A stretch of DNA of 64,000 nt from Melieria omissa (GCA_963971225.1 OZ020267.1:73209614-73273613), one strand, 5' to 3'; counted from the stretch's first letter, positions 36,061 to 46,496 are shown. Program-made: numbers and translations. Notes: generated from the sequence alone by a model not told the origin.

Positions 36061-36224
36061 GTATCGTTTCTATTGGAAAAGTAATTAATTTATTTTTACT
36101 AAACCCATAATTTACTTTGTTCTACACCTAAAGTTAAGCAATACCCGCTCCGTGAATATAGTTTAGACATTTGAACATACATCACTTCTCATATATTTCT
36201 TCTATATTATAAACTTTTTCCTAT

Positions 36225-36390
36225 AGCGAAAGAAAAGCCAATGTTCTTCTAAGAAATCTCCAGGTCACACGGTTCTGAGTTGTCTCACCGTTTATGTTTC
36301 TGGATTGCATGTCACTTTGAATGTTGTTTATCCAGGATTTCATACGCTTCCTTGACCTCTTTGTACCTTCTGCATGTGCAACATTTAATT
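36225..36390 (-). pseudogene. C-terminal tail of an RTE-type retrotransposon
   Basis: The minus-strand translation contains a 'RKRMKSWINNIQSDMQSR' stretch, then 'TTQNRVTWRFLRR'. This matches the general pattern seen in C-termini of RTE-like reverse transcriptases ('GRPKKRW-DDI--DM', then 'DR-WR-L'). Only about 50 codons are present. Confidence 0.5.
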
Positions 36391-36497
36391 AGCAGTGTTG
36401 GTGTTTTTTAATTAAATTTTTACATTACTTCGTAAGACCTCCAACTCTGTTCATACTGTCGCACACTACAAAATGAATAATTTTTTTTTACGACTTG

Positions 36498-36502
36498 CTT
36501 AC
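36498..36502. repeat. Left target-site duplication of the Bel/Pao element (CTTAC)
   Basis: CTTAC precedes the LTR here and follows the other LTR at 42243-42247. Confidence 0.9.
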
Positions 36503-36685
36503 TGTTCAAATGTACAAAAGTGTGTTGGAACTTTAAACTTTATTGCAGTATATGTGCTCCACCGCGTGGTTACAAGTCAGAAGAGAAAGAACCAAACAGC
36601 AAGATACCAGTGGTGCCAAAACGATCGCGAGCGCAGGGTTGCATCAATCCTCAGCTTGGCCCATGGTTGCATTCAACTTCGAACA
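36503..36685 (-). repeat. Bel/Pao 3' LTR (element is on the minus strand)
   Basis: 183 bp, beginning TGTTCAAATG and ending CTTCGAACA. It is identical by eye to 42060-42242. The gag-pol stop codon lies 13 bp inside this LTR. Confidence 0.96.
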
Positions 36686-39600
36686 TTCCGCCCACCTCGT
36701 CCAGTCTGTGCGACGAAATTATTCTGACCATCTCGGTTTGTGGTGACGATGCCGCCCACCGTGTCGTCGCCGCCCACCGTTTCGCTTCCATCCTCGGAGG
36801 CCATAGGAAGAACCGATATCTTTGATATCGGGCGCCGTAACACGGTAGTTTGAGTTCTGATGGTGACCACTCGAATGACGCCATCATCTCCAGGGTGAGT
36901 CTCAATGATGCGCCCCAGCAACCAGCATCTAGGTGGCAACCGTTCGTCGCGGATCAGAACCAGTTGCCCGACAGCAAAGTTCGGTTGACGTTGATTCCAT
37001 TTATTTCGCCCGTGCAAATGTTGTAAATACTCACAGGACCATCTGCGCCAGAAGTCCTGTTGCATTTGTTTGAGCAACTTCCATCGCGTCATCCTGCCCA
37101 CGTTATCATTGGATAGACTAGGTTCAGCGATTGCCGTCAACGGTCTGCCGACCAAGAAGTGGCCTGGTGTTAACGCCACTAGGTCCTGTGGATCATCAGA
37201 CATGGCGGAAAGAGGGCGTGAATTTAAGCATGCTTCTATCTGCTTGAGGACGGTGTACATTTCTTCAAAGGTTAGCGTAGTAAGGTGGACGACACGCTTC
37301 AAATGGTGCTTCATACTTTTAACGCCAGCCTCCCACAGACCACCAAAATGTGGGGCGCCGGGGGGTATAAAGTGCCAGTTGACCCCGAGTACTGACGCAT
37401 GGGTAGCTGCTGCCTTTAGCTGTGCCTGCAGAGCTTTCAGCTCTATCCTCATTACCGCGGCGGTGCCTACAAACGTTGTCCCTTGATCACAATAAATGTC
37501 CGAACAGAGGCCCCGAACTGCTACAAAGCGAGTAAGCGCAGCTGTAAATGTATCGGTTGTCAGGTCGCTGACCAGCTCCAGGTGAATCGCTCTGGTCGCA
37601 AAACAGACGAAGACTGCGACATAACCCTTATAACTGCGATAGCCTCGTCCCTTTGTTGTCCGAATATTGAACGGGCCGGCGAAGTCCACCCCTGTATGCG
37701 TAAACGGATGCGACACATTGCACCGTCCAACTGGAAGGTTACCCATGATTTGTGTTTGTGGGGAACATTTGTATCGGAAGCAGCGTACACAGCTGTTGAT
37801 GACCCGCTTGACCGTTCTTCGTCCATCAATAATCCAGAATCTCCGACGTACAAAAAGGAGTGTTGCTTGCGTTCCACCATGCAACGTGCGCTCATGAGCC
37901 TGCCGAATAATCAATGTCGTTAAATAATTGTCTGAAGGTAGAATCGGTGGATACCGTTCGTTAAATGGGATTCGAGCGTTTCGAAGACGTCCGCCAATGC
38001 GGAGGATGTTGCCGACATAGATCGGGTATAATCTTCGTAATTTACTATTTTTACATACACTGTCCTCAGTGGCGATGGTTGTTAAGTCGGTTTCGAACAC
38101 TTTGGATTGAACAAATTGTATCCAAAAGTTCAAAGCGGTCTCCCGCTCTTGCCACAAACAGATGCTCTCAGTAGCATGAGGCTGGCCACGCATGATCTGG
38201 GAGAACCGTCTGCACCATGATGTGACGGCGAGCAGCTTGTCTAGCGTGGAGTACTTGTGTAGAATGAACCAATCAGTAACTGCACGTTGTGCTGTCGATA
38301 TCTGAACACCTTTCGACTCAGATAGCTTTGCTGGCGGGGTTAGCACAGTTCTCGGCCAGTTCTCCTCCGGGTGTGACAACCAGTCTGGCCCATTCCACCA
38401 GAGTCGATGCTGTTGCAGCTGTATCACAGATAATACTCTGGAAGCACAGTCAGCAGGGTTATCCGCAGTCCCGACGTATCTCCAGTCTTCAACATTCGTC
38501 ATGTCTTGAATTTGTATGACGCGATTGGCAACAAAATCTTTAAGCGAGCCGGGATTCGATCGAATCCACCAAATCGTAGTGGTAGAGTCAGACCACAAGT
38601 AGGTGGGAACAGTGTGAAGGTTTAATATTTCTTTCACCCTTTTCAGCACGCGAGCTGCTAAAAGCGCAGCGCACAGTTCAAGTCGCGGAATTGTTACTTT
38701 CTTCAGCGGTGCAACTCGAGTTTTAGACATTAACAAATTTATGTGTACGGAACGTCGGGTGACTACTTTCAAATATGCTACGGCAGCGTATGCACATGTG
38801 GATGCATCCGCAAACGTATGCAGTTCATACGCCGCCCCTTCTCTTGACATGTGTAGCCAACGAGGAATTTTTATTTCGGAAACAAATTTAAGCTCCGCAC
38901 GAAACGAAGTCCATTTCTCTTGGAGATCGACAGGTAACAGATCGTTCCAATCCAGACCACTGAGCCATAGGCTTTGAATGAAAATTTTACCCCGAATGAC
39001 GACTGGCGCCAGCAGTCCGAGCGGATCAAATAGCTTGGCGACGTCCGATAAAAGTTGACGCTTCGTAAAGGAGCGTAAAGAATAATCAAGGTTCAGGGCG
39101 TAAGTCAAATTGTCGGTTTTGGTGGACCAGACTAGACCTAATGCCATTGACGCGTCATTTGCGTGGACCTCGTGGGCGATCGTGGACTCGCAGTCAGCTG
39201 GATCAATAGTTTTCAAGACAGCGAGCGAGTTTGAATTCCACTTACGTAGGGAAAACCCGCCTGCCTTAAGAAGATTTTGCAACTCCTCCCGTCGTCGACA
39301 GGCCTCTTCCACAGTATCTGCGCCCGTTAATACGTCATCCACAGAAAAATCTTCTAGCAGGATTCTTGTTGCTTCAGGATAGTTGAGCTGCTCGTCCGCA
39401 GCAAGGCTGTGCAATACCCTTATGGCGAGGTATGGCGCGCAATTGATTCCATAGGTCACCGTTTTGAGACGAAATTGGGTAAATGTCGCGTCTCCGGCGT
39501 TCCGCCAGACGATGCGTTGTAGGTCAGCATCTTTGTCATCAACCAAAATCTGGCGATACATCTTCTCGATATCACCGGTAAGCGCTACTCGATGCCGACG

Positions 39601-41907
39601 CCACTTGAGGATGATCGCCGTCAAATCGTTCTGCAACTTAGGGCCAGTATGTAAACAATCATTAAGCGAAATACCTGTGCTGCACCGTTTCGACGCGTTG
39701 AACACTACTCTCAGCTTCGTTGTGGTGCTGGACTCCTTCCATACTCCATGGTGAGACAGGTAGCAGACTGGCGACGTGAGAGATCCCGTGTCGGCGGCGG
39801 GTTCCATGTGTTGGAGCGTCAAGTATTCCTTAATGAAAATTTCGTACATAGTCTGCATCGTTGGATCGCGTGACAGTCGCCTTTGTAGATGGTCGAGCAT
39901 AGCGACGGCGTCAGCCTTCGATGTTGCAAGTTGTGACAAATTTGCGTTTTCTTTTACGGGCAGCCGAACAACGTATCGACCGTCCTCCTTACGTCGCGTG
40001 GAGCGTTGAAATTGTAGTTCAGTGTATCGTTCGTCCTCGGTAAGTGAATGTGGCTCTGGAAGTTCTTCTAGCTCCGAGAAATCGCGAATAGTCTGGTTCA
40101 GATCGACTTGTGCATGGTAACATTCCACCATAGGAATGTCTGTGGCAAGTGAGTGGCCAGAACAACCGCCAAAAACCACCCATCCCAACTGCGTTTGTTG
40201 AGCAATGAGCTGTGTAGTAGGACTTCTCTTTACACCGCCCAGCAGCACTGAGGCATAGTCTCCTGCATTTAAAATTATGTCAATAGGCTGAGTCACGTTA
40301 AGTTTCGGGTCTGCTAGGTCTAATGCCCAGAACTGCTCAAATTCAGCTGAGGGGATGTTCATTGGGGGAGTGAGGTTGCCGACTCGGGGCAACACAAGTG
40401 CCACGCACTGCGTCTCAAAGTCTGATTTGAGTGAATGCAAAGTAAAGTTGACTAACCCAGTAGCCGTAGCAACTTTGCTACCGGCAGCGCCGTTAATAGG
40501 GATGGACACTCTTGACTTTGTCAGCTTAAGAAGATTTACCGCATACTCGCTTATGAATGTGGCCTCAGCGCCACTGTCGAGAAGCGCCCGCAATACAGCG
40601 GTGTGTCCGCGATTGGACCGCACTTCAACCTGTGCGGTGCCAATGAGCACGCGTGGTAATGGCTCATTGCAAGGTTTCGTGTGCACTGCATGGTGCGATG
40701 AAACAGGCTGCTCACTTGGACTAGTTGAGCTGTAGTGATCGTGCAGCAGTGAGTGATGTTTGCCTTGGCAATGGTTGCACCGACGCTCAGACGGACAGGC
40801 CGCCTGTTGATGGCCACTACGAAGGCAGTTCAGACATAACCGCGTTCGTAGCGTGAAGGTATGCCGCTCTTGTGGTGTCTGCTGACGAAAGTTGTCGCAG
40901 AACATGAGGTGATGCTTGCCGGAGCACTTAGGGCAGCGCCCAGGTGTTGTGTGATATCCTGCCACACCTTGTGTGTTGCAGGGCCTTTTCGATGTGTTTG
41001 GTTTCATCTCGGTGAAACTTTGAACCATCTCCAGAGATTGGGTTCTGCTGGTAAGAAACCCTTGTAGCTCCTTGAAGGTTGGAAGATCGGTCGTCGACTT
41101 CAGGGAAAGCTCCCATGCCCTACGTGTTGCAGGGTCCAACTTCTGGCTGAGCGTAAAGATTAACCAATCGTCCCATGTCTCGACAGGACGACCAAGGTGT
41201 TGTAGTGCACGTACGGAGGACGTGGCGCCATCGAGTAAGAGCCGCAGCGCGGCGGCAGACTCCTTTTGAGTGGATGGCAGCGCATTGATTGCTGCGAGGT
41301 GTGCGTTAACAATCACTCGGGTATTCTCAAACTTGGACTGTAGGAGGTCCCAAGCGATGCTAAAGTTCTTATCAGTCGTAGTGATATTGTCCAGCGCGTG
41401 CTTTGCTTCCCCGGTGAGGCTATCCTTCAGGTACTGTAGACGCTGCGTATTCGTCAACGATGTGTTTCGGATTACAATCGACGTAAACAGGTCTTTAAAT
41501 GGGAACCACTGGAGAAAGGCTCCATCGAAGGGCGGTATTTTGATGCGAGGCAACGGCTGCACAACCTGCTGGGCACTGGTGGACTGCGACATTGAGAGTT
41601 CTGTGGAAGAAAGTCCGTTACAATTCTCGATCAAGTCATTGAGTTCACCCATAGTTTCTCCGTATGCGCATTCCACATCCTCATAACCTTCACTTGGCGA
41701 CGGCGCTCCCGTCGTGTCTGCGGTGCTGAGTTCGCACAGTAACTCGTCGTGGAGCTCCCGAAATTTGTGCCAGTACTGCTCAAGCAGCAGTTTTCGGGCC
41801 TGCAGGAAGCCTTTCGTCTGCTTGGCCTTTGCAGTTTTCCTGGTGTTTGTTGCGAAATTCAAAATCGCACTCCGGTTGGAGCTGAGTTGTCTGTGAAGGC
41901 GCTCCAT
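36673..41907 (-). CDS. Bel/Pao gag-pol polyprotein, 1744 aa, intact
   Basis: Starts at ATG 41907-41905. Residues about 1-300 form the gag region, with a DUF1759-type block (IKIPPFDGAFLQWFPFKDLF near 122-141). CCHC-type zinc sites lie near 325-337 and 358-389. The retroviral-type protease motif LLDSGAEATF is near 442. The reverse transcriptase covers about 690-870, with catalytic FSVDDVLTG near 854. RNase H starts near TFADAS (1032). The integrase has an HHCC zinc site near 1338-1376, Asp near 1408 (GVDFAGP) and 1474 (YCDQGTTF), and Glu near 1526 (GGLWEAGV). A DUF5641-type C-terminal region ends the protein. All the expected catalytic residues are present with no stop or frameshift. The length is typical for Bel/Pao. 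The stop codon falls inside the 3' LTR. Confidence 0.95.
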   Translation of the reverse strand: MERLHRQLSSNRSAILNFATNTRKTAKAKQTKGFLQARKLLLEQYWHKFRELHDELLCELSTADTTGAPSPSEGYEDVECAYGETMGELNDLIENCNGLSSTELSMSQSTSAQQVVQPLPRIKIPPFDGAFLQWFPFKDLFTSIVIRNTSLTNTQRLQYLKDSLTGEAKHALDNITTTDKNFSIAWDLLQSKFENTRVIVNAHLAAINALPSTQKESAAALRLLLDGATSSVRALQHLGRPVETWDDWLIFTLSQKLDPATRRAWELSLKSTTDLPTFKELQGFLTSRTQSLEMVQSFTEMKPNTSKRPCNTQGVAGYHTTPGRCPKCSGKHHLMFCDNFRQQTPQERHTFTLRTRLCLNCLRSGHQQAACPSERRCNHCQGKHHSLLHDHYSSTSPSEQPVSSHHAVHTKPCNEPLPRVLIGTAQVEVRSNRGHTAVLRALLDSGAEATFISEYAVNLLKLTKSRVSIPINGAAGSKVATATGLVNFTLHSLKSDFETQCVALVLPRVGNLTPPMNIPSAEFEQFWALDLADPKLNVTQPIDIILNAGDYASVLLGGVKRSPTTQLIAQQTQLGWVVFGGCSGHSLATDIPMVECYHAQVDLNQTIRDFSELEELPEPHSLTEDERYTELQFQRSTRRKEDGRYVVRLPVKENANLSQLATSKADAVAMLDHLQRRLSRDPTMQTMYEIFIKEYLTLQHMEPAADTGSLTSPVCYLSHHGVWKESSTTTKLRVVFNASKRCSTGISLNDCLHTGPKLQNDLTAIILKWRRHRVALTGDIEKMYRQILVDDKDADLQRIVWRNAGDATFTQFRLKTVTYGINCAPYLAIRVLHSLAADEQLNYPEATRILLEDFSVDDVLTGADTVEEACRRREELQNLLKAGGFSLRKWNSNSLAVLKTIDPADCESTIAHEVHANDASMALGLVWSTKTDNLTYALNLDYSLRSFTKRQLLSDVAKLFDPLGLLAPVVIRGKIFIQSLWLSGLDWNDLLPVDLQEKWTSFRAELKFVSEIKIPRWLHMSREGAAYELHTFADASTCAYAAVAYLKVVTRRSVHINLLMSKTRVAPLKKVTIPRLELCAALLAARVLKRVKEILNLHTVPTYLWSDSTTTIWWIRSNPGSLKDFVANRVIQIQDMTNVEDWRYVGTADNPADCASRVLSVIQLQQHRLWWNGPDWLSHPEENWPRTVLTPPAKLSESKGVQISTAQRAVTDWFILHKYSTLDKLLAVTSWCRRFSQIMRGQPHATESICLWQERETALNFWIQFVQSKVFETDLTTIATEDSVCKNSKLRRLYPIYVGNILRIGGRLRNARIPFNERYPPILPSDNYLTTLIIRQAHERTLHGGTQATLLFVRRRFWIIDGRRTVKRVINSCVRCFRYKCSPQTQIMGNLPVGRCNVSHPFTHTGVDFAGPFNIRTTKGRGYRSYKGYVAVFVCFATRAIHLELVSDLTTDTFTAALTRFVAVRGLCSDIYCDQGTTFVGTAAVMRIELKALQAQLKAAATHASVLGVNWHFIPPGAPHFGGLWEAGVKSMKHHLKRVVHLTTLTFEEMYTVLKQIEACLNSRPLSAMSDDPQDLVALTPGHFLVGRPLTAIAEPSLSNDNVGRMTRWKLLKQMQQDFWRRWSCEYLQHLHGRNKWNQRQPNFAVGQLVLIRDERLPPRCWLLGRIIETHPGDDGVIRVVTIRTQTTVLRRPISKISVLPMASEDGSETVGGDDTVGGIVTTNRDGQNNFVAQTGRGGRNVRS
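36686..36698 (-). promoter_or_regulatory. Bel/Pao polypurine tract
   Basis: On the minus strand GAGGTGGGCGGAA abuts the 3' LTR. The position fits plus-strand priming. It lies inside the coding region, because gag-pol continues into the LTR. Confidence 0.7.
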
Positions 41908-42059
41908 CGCCGCAGCGGAAGCGTTACACGTGTGCCGGACTGAGGTTATTTCCGCTGGAGTCTTCTCGTAGGCTCGCTGTGGGATCTATCCACAACGTCC
42001 AGAATCGCGAATTGCGGTGCTTGGTGTGCGCGCAGCTTTCCCCGCAAGGGATGCCAAAA
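41908..42059 (-). promoter_or_regulatory. Bel/Pao leader with candidate primer-binding site
   Basis: 152 bp between the 5' LTR and the gag-pol start. Three bases after the LTR, the minus strand reads TGGCATCCCTTGCGGGG, which begins with the TGG expected opposite a tRNA 3' CCA. I could not assign the tRNA from memory. Confidence 0.55.
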
Positions 42060-42242
42060 TGTTCAAATGTACAAAAGTGTGTTGGAACTTTAAACTTTAT
42101 TGCAGTATATGTGCTCCACCGCGTGGTTACAAGTCAGAAGAGAAAGAACCAAACAGCAAGATACCAGTGGTGCCAAAACGATCGCGAGCGCAGGGTTGCA
42201 TCAATCCTCAGCTTGGCCCATGGTTGCATTCAACTTCGAACA
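42060..42242 (-). repeat. Bel/Pao 5' LTR
   Basis: 183 bp, identical by eye to 36503-36685. It carries the element's promoter on the minus strand. It is followed by CTTAC (42243-42247). Confidence 0.96.
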
Positions 42243-42247
42243 CTTAC
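42243..42247. repeat. Right target-site duplication of the Bel/Pao element (CTTAC)
   Basis: Exact copy of 36498-36502. Confidence 0.9.
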
Positions 42248-44040
42248 TAACAACCACGACTAGTTTCTACGTATAGAAAAAAATAACTAACAAGCAATTT
42301 ACATATAAGATATAACTTAAATATAATTAAAATTCACATATAAAAAATATAAAAAAAATTTAGAAATATTTAAGGATCGAATGAACAATGAAATTCAAAT
42401 ACAGCACTACCAATCTCAGCTCAGACATGTTTCCCGAAAGAAACATGATTAGCCATCGAACAAAATTTTGATGTGAAAGAATTTATGTGAAGATGTGAGA
42501 GTTGATGTGAAGATGTTAAAATTGAAGGTAGACAACCAAGAAGGTCTCCTTTCTGTCTCCGATGCAAAGGCAATAAGAAGAAGCTATATTATTTTTTAGT
42601 GTTACCAACTAGAAAGCAAAGTTTCTAATTGAGGTCTTTAATCTTTCTTTCTGCTATAAAGCAAAGTCTCTAAGAAAGGTCTTTCATCTTTCTTTCTACG
42701 ACTCGCCCTAATCCCTTCATGCTTACTTATGGCCAGTTAAGTACATTCATTGCATGAAAACAATTATCAAGCATTCCGCATGCAAATCGAAAGTTGCCAC
42801 AACTTGACGTTTCAATAACCACAGCAACGCTCAAACAACCGATTGTTAGCCAACTTTCAGTTGGCAAACAAAATTTTCTCGATCCAATCGTTCGTCCCGC
42901 CCAACCTTCACCCCAAGCCACAAAGCAAATTTGCAAGCGCTTCGCTTGCGGCACACAAGTGCCGCATGCTCGCTGCCGGGCAAAGTTCTTGCAATTAACA
43001 TTTGGCGCTTTTAAGAAAATTACGAAATTTCCCTTTTGCTTGATGCAATTTTGTTTTCGCTTTTACTTAGATTAAATACGCCGCGTGCGCTAAAAAATTA
43101 AACACAATGGAAAATAAATGCAAACTTGCAGCGGCAGCAGCACTGCAACTAGAAAAGGAATAAAAATAACAATGCCGAGCACAGCAAAGTCGAACGCATC
43201 TCGCTAAAGCGTTAAAATGCATTTTCACTTAATTTCAATTTGGCGCGTTTCTATGCCACTAAGCATATTTAGCCAGCAGCTGTCCGGGGACCGACCAAAC
43301 GAACGAACGGACAAACGGCCGCGTGCGTTGCGTTGCCTTGACGCCGCTACAACGGACAGCAAACAGCACTCGACTCACTTGACTCGCGCTGAACTTATGA
43401 AAAGCACTCGCCGGCAACTGGTTTCATTTTCATTTTCACTCCCACTTCCACCCCACGGCACGTTTTGTGTAATTTTAATTTCTTTAGTTCGCCCCTCACG
43501 TCGCACAGCTGCGTACATGTAATTTTCTTCAAACATTTTATATTCTCAGTCGCATTTCATTCGTCTTCGTCTTTTATTTTTTTCTTTTATTAAGTACAAT
43601 ATTTTATTTTACTTCTCAGTTTGCTCGGACATTGTTATCACCAGCTATAAAATGAAATTCATGCCCGGGTGCACGTTGCTGTCGTCGCGTGTTTTGCGCT
43701 GGGAATAGCCGCGCCTTTGGTTTATGCATTGAGTGTTGCCTACTTTGCGGCGCAAACAAATTCATACCTCATGTCGAGAGAAAAAAACTGTCTGTCCGTT
43801 TGTAGTAGTGTATTGCAGTTGCTGTTACCGGTGATTGCTCTTCCGCTCCACTGAAGTTTTCCACAATTAAATTGGAGCGTCCTGCAGGGTTTTCTTGTAA
43901 GCTTCATGGTTGCTATTTTTGGCTATGTCGTGACTAAATGTAATATTTCTTCGGTTACCTGCAAACGACACGGCTGATTGATTCTTCGATTTGCTTTCAA
44001 GTACAATTTGATATCACAAAAACTCACATCAAGAAAACCT
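42248..44040. other. Spacer without recognised genes
   Basis: A short two-copy repeat ('GCAAAGT-TCTAA', then 'GGTCTTT-ATCTTTCTTTCT') lies at about 42617-42700. Short frames near 42790-43850 match nothing I know. Confidence 0.5.
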
Positions 44041-44084
44041 AAAGAAAGTTTCAACATTTAGAAATTTAAAAAATACAAATCGAG

Positions 44085-44089
44085 CGTTG
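44085..44089. repeat. Left target-site duplication of the Transib-like element (CGTTG)
   Basis: CGTTG is repeated at 45950-45954. The joined flank (AATCGAG, CGTTG, GTTGG) occurs uninterrupted in a neighbouring tandem-repeat unit near 46160, which confirms the insertion point. Confidence 0.85.
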
Positions 44090-45949
44090 CACAGTGTTTC
44101 GTCTAGAACAAGCTAGCTGGACAAAAACGACATCTTTATTTTTTGATTTTTCTGTTATATAGTCAATATAAATATTCATACATTAGGATCTATGTGAAAA
44201 TAACACATCGGCACCTTTTATATAGTGAGAAATATAGCCGAATATATCGGATAACCGAAAATTTTAATAATTCATTTGCATAGTTGGTCTGAAGTGTTTT
44301 ATATAAATAAGTTCCTGTCAAAAGTCGGTGGCATTTTTCTTTATTAGGGAATCTGAGCTTAAGGGTGAGTAGTATTTTTACAATATCTTGTATTATCAAT
44401 TAAGCTATATTTAATAGTTGTAACGTGCCATGATTAAGAAGGAAAGCAATTTTTTCCCAAAATTTTTAACTTCAAAGGTGAAAAGTTAAGATGTCTCCTC
44501 ATGTCACCTCTGCAATTTTTATATATATTCTGCTCATAAGTGCCTACTAAAAGATGAAACAAAAAACCATTGCGAATTTTTTGCACATCTATTTTATTTT
44601 ATTTTTTATAGATATGTTTACAAGCATAACAAAATTTATGTTTTTTGAAATTTGGTTGGAACACTCAAGTGAAACGAGAAACGAAGAGATAATGGAACAC
44701 ATTTTATCAGTGGTGACACTGATGAATTTTCATTAATTCTCTTGCAATTGCGGGATGATGAAGGTAATATTGTTTGGCAGAATCCTCCACCGTCTTCTAC
44801 CAGGTTTTGTCATCCTATAAAGTTTATTTTTTCCAAAGAATCAAAAGATTTTTTGTTTCTGAAACGAACAAAGTTTTGGAAGAGATAAGCTTTATAGTAC
44901 AAAGAGCATGCTGGAAGAATTTGAAGTTTCTTTCCAACATAATATGCTTCTAACCATGATTGGAAAAGTTTGTAATGCTTTGATCGAAATGTCTTCTACT
45001 CGAAGTAAATCCAAAAATAATGAATGACGAGACACAGGAGCTTGTACCCAACCGAGAAAATCTGGGTTTTGGTTTATCCACCCTGCAGGCTTGGATTAGG
45101 TGTTTTGAATGTCTGCTTCACATTAGCTACCGTCTTTATATAAAAAGTGGCAGCTTGAGGACGTTGATGCCTACTAGTGTTAATGGACCAATTGGTACCC
45201 CTGCTGTATCTAGTTTTCATGGTTCTGTGACTCATAGTAATGACTAATTGATAAATGATTCATGCGATAACAGTGATGATAATGTCTGAGAGAATTATGA
45301 AAACTGCCCGTAGGTAATAAACTGACAAGAACTTTCTGTTGTGCTACGACTAGATGTTAAAAATTTTAATCTAAAACTGCTTGAACTTTACTTTGAGCGT
45401 TTTATTCACATCAATTTGCTCTGGATAACAAGCAACTTTTGCCTTTGTAATACTATTAATTGCCGGAAATACCTTATGACCAGTTTGGACCCCACTTCCG
45501 AGTCCTTTTGAATGCATGACAAGTCGATTGGCTATCTACATAGTATACTAAAGCTTCTTCACTACTCAAACATCTAGCACTTTGCTTCAAATTTTTTTTC
45601 GTTCAGAGATTCTTGAGTTTCACTTTTCGCAGTTTTGATAACACTTGCTGAATTTCTCCAGTGGACAACCGTACAGATATCTACGCAGCATAAATCAACT
45701 TATCAGTATATCTGGTATGTTTTAGGTCATCTATTTTTCTCCGTTTAGTCCTCAGACTGGAACTATTAAATTCCTTAATATATATATGCATATATATGTA
45801 TATGTACATACATTCCTATATGTATATAGTTATTAAAACACCATATAAAACTAAAAAAATATATGTATCTGAAATAAAAAGCCGCATATAAACGAAAAAT
45901 CCTGAAAAATATTTTTGTCCAGCTAGCTTGTTCTACACGAAACACTGTG
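44090..45949 (+). mobile_element. Transib-like DNA transposon, internally deleted, RSS-like ends
   Basis: The terminal inverted repeats are 38 bp with one mismatch. Each end starts with CACAGTG, has a 24-bp spacer, and then ACAAAAACG (left, 44121-44129) or ACAAAAATA (right, reverse strand of 45910-45918). The 5-bp target duplication is CGTTG. Transib elements are known for 5-bp duplications and CAC-starting ends and are the accepted source of RAG1 and of V(D)J recombination signals. The internal coding remnants agree with this (see the next entry). At 1.86 kb it is shorter than the usual ~3 kb, so internal sequence is missing and the copy is non-autonomous. Confidence 0.78.
44739..45245 (+). 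pseudogene. Transib-type transposase remnant
   Basis: Conceptual + strand translation in several frames gives, in order: 'LRDDEGNIVWQNPPPSSTRF' followed by 'HPIKF-FSKES' (44745-44860); 'HNMLLTMIGKVCNALIEMSS' (about 44938-44997); and 'ENLGFGLSTLQAWIRCFECL' with LHISYRL (45055-45140). From memory, these blocks occur in this order in insect Transib transposases. As I recall, the family has an Asp in the 'TMIDGKV' position, and that codon is absent here. With its frameshifts, the gene is dead. Upstream (44100-44738) and downstream (45246-45900) I find no further coding match. Confidence 0.65.
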
Positions 45950-46496
45950 CGTTGGTTGGGTTGGGACACTGAATGACCTTGTTGAAAGACTAGAATACCA
46001 GGTTGGAATACTTTTAATTTATAAATCTAAAAATTACAAATCGATAGCTGGTAAGGTTAGGATACTAGATGACCTGGTTGAAGGACTGATGGAGGATGAC
46101 CAGGTTGGAATACTTTATAAAACTAAAATTTATTAAATTTTATAAAACTAAAAATTACAAATCGAGCGTTGGTTATGGTGGGATATTAGATTGCCTGGTC
46201 GAAAAACTGGATGACGAGGTTGAGATACTGAATCACCAGGTTGAAGTTCTTGATCGACAGAATGATTTATAAATTTAAATATTACAAATCGAGAGCTGGT
46301 TAGGTTAGGATACGGAATTATCTGGTTGAAAGACCGGATGACCAGGTTGGAATAATTTTCATTAATAAATTTAAAGATTACAAATCGAGAGCTGGTTAGG
46401 TTGGGATACTGGATTATCTGGTCCAAAGATTGGATGGCTAGATAGAAATACCGAATAACCAGGTAGAAATTATGGATAAACTGATTGAAACATTAT
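45950..46496. repeat. Diverged tandem repeat around the Transib-like insertion
   Basis: A block 'AAATTACAAATCGA(GAG/TAG/GCG)' followed by 'CTGGTTAGGTTGGGATACT' recurs near 46032, 46151, 46283 and 46377, and in part at 45950 and before the Transib-like element at 44070. Within units a shorter 'GACCAGGTTGGAATACTT' module also repeats. Copies are 95-130 bp apart. Confidence 0.8.

Larger units (their letters stand above)
36503..42242 (-). mobile_element. Complete Bel/Pao LTR retrotransposon
   Basis: A 5.74-kb element on the minus strand with two identical 183-bp LTRs, 5-bp target duplications CTTAC, a leader with a candidate primer-binding site, one uninterrupted gag-pol and a polypurine tract. 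The absence of LTR differences shows a very recent insertion. There is no separate third (env-like) frame. This is the only element in the window that looks structurally complete and possibly mobile. Confidence 0.96.

Noticed and set aside
37070..41943. Many plus-strand frames of 60-146 codons
   Set aside because: Antisense shadows of the intact Bel/Pao gag-pol on the minus strand.
43669..43854. 61-codon frame resembling a membrane peptide next to CTATAAAATG
   Set aside because: It depends on a GTG start, has no conserved motif, and the TATA-like string lies directly against a different ATG frame that stops after 18 codons.
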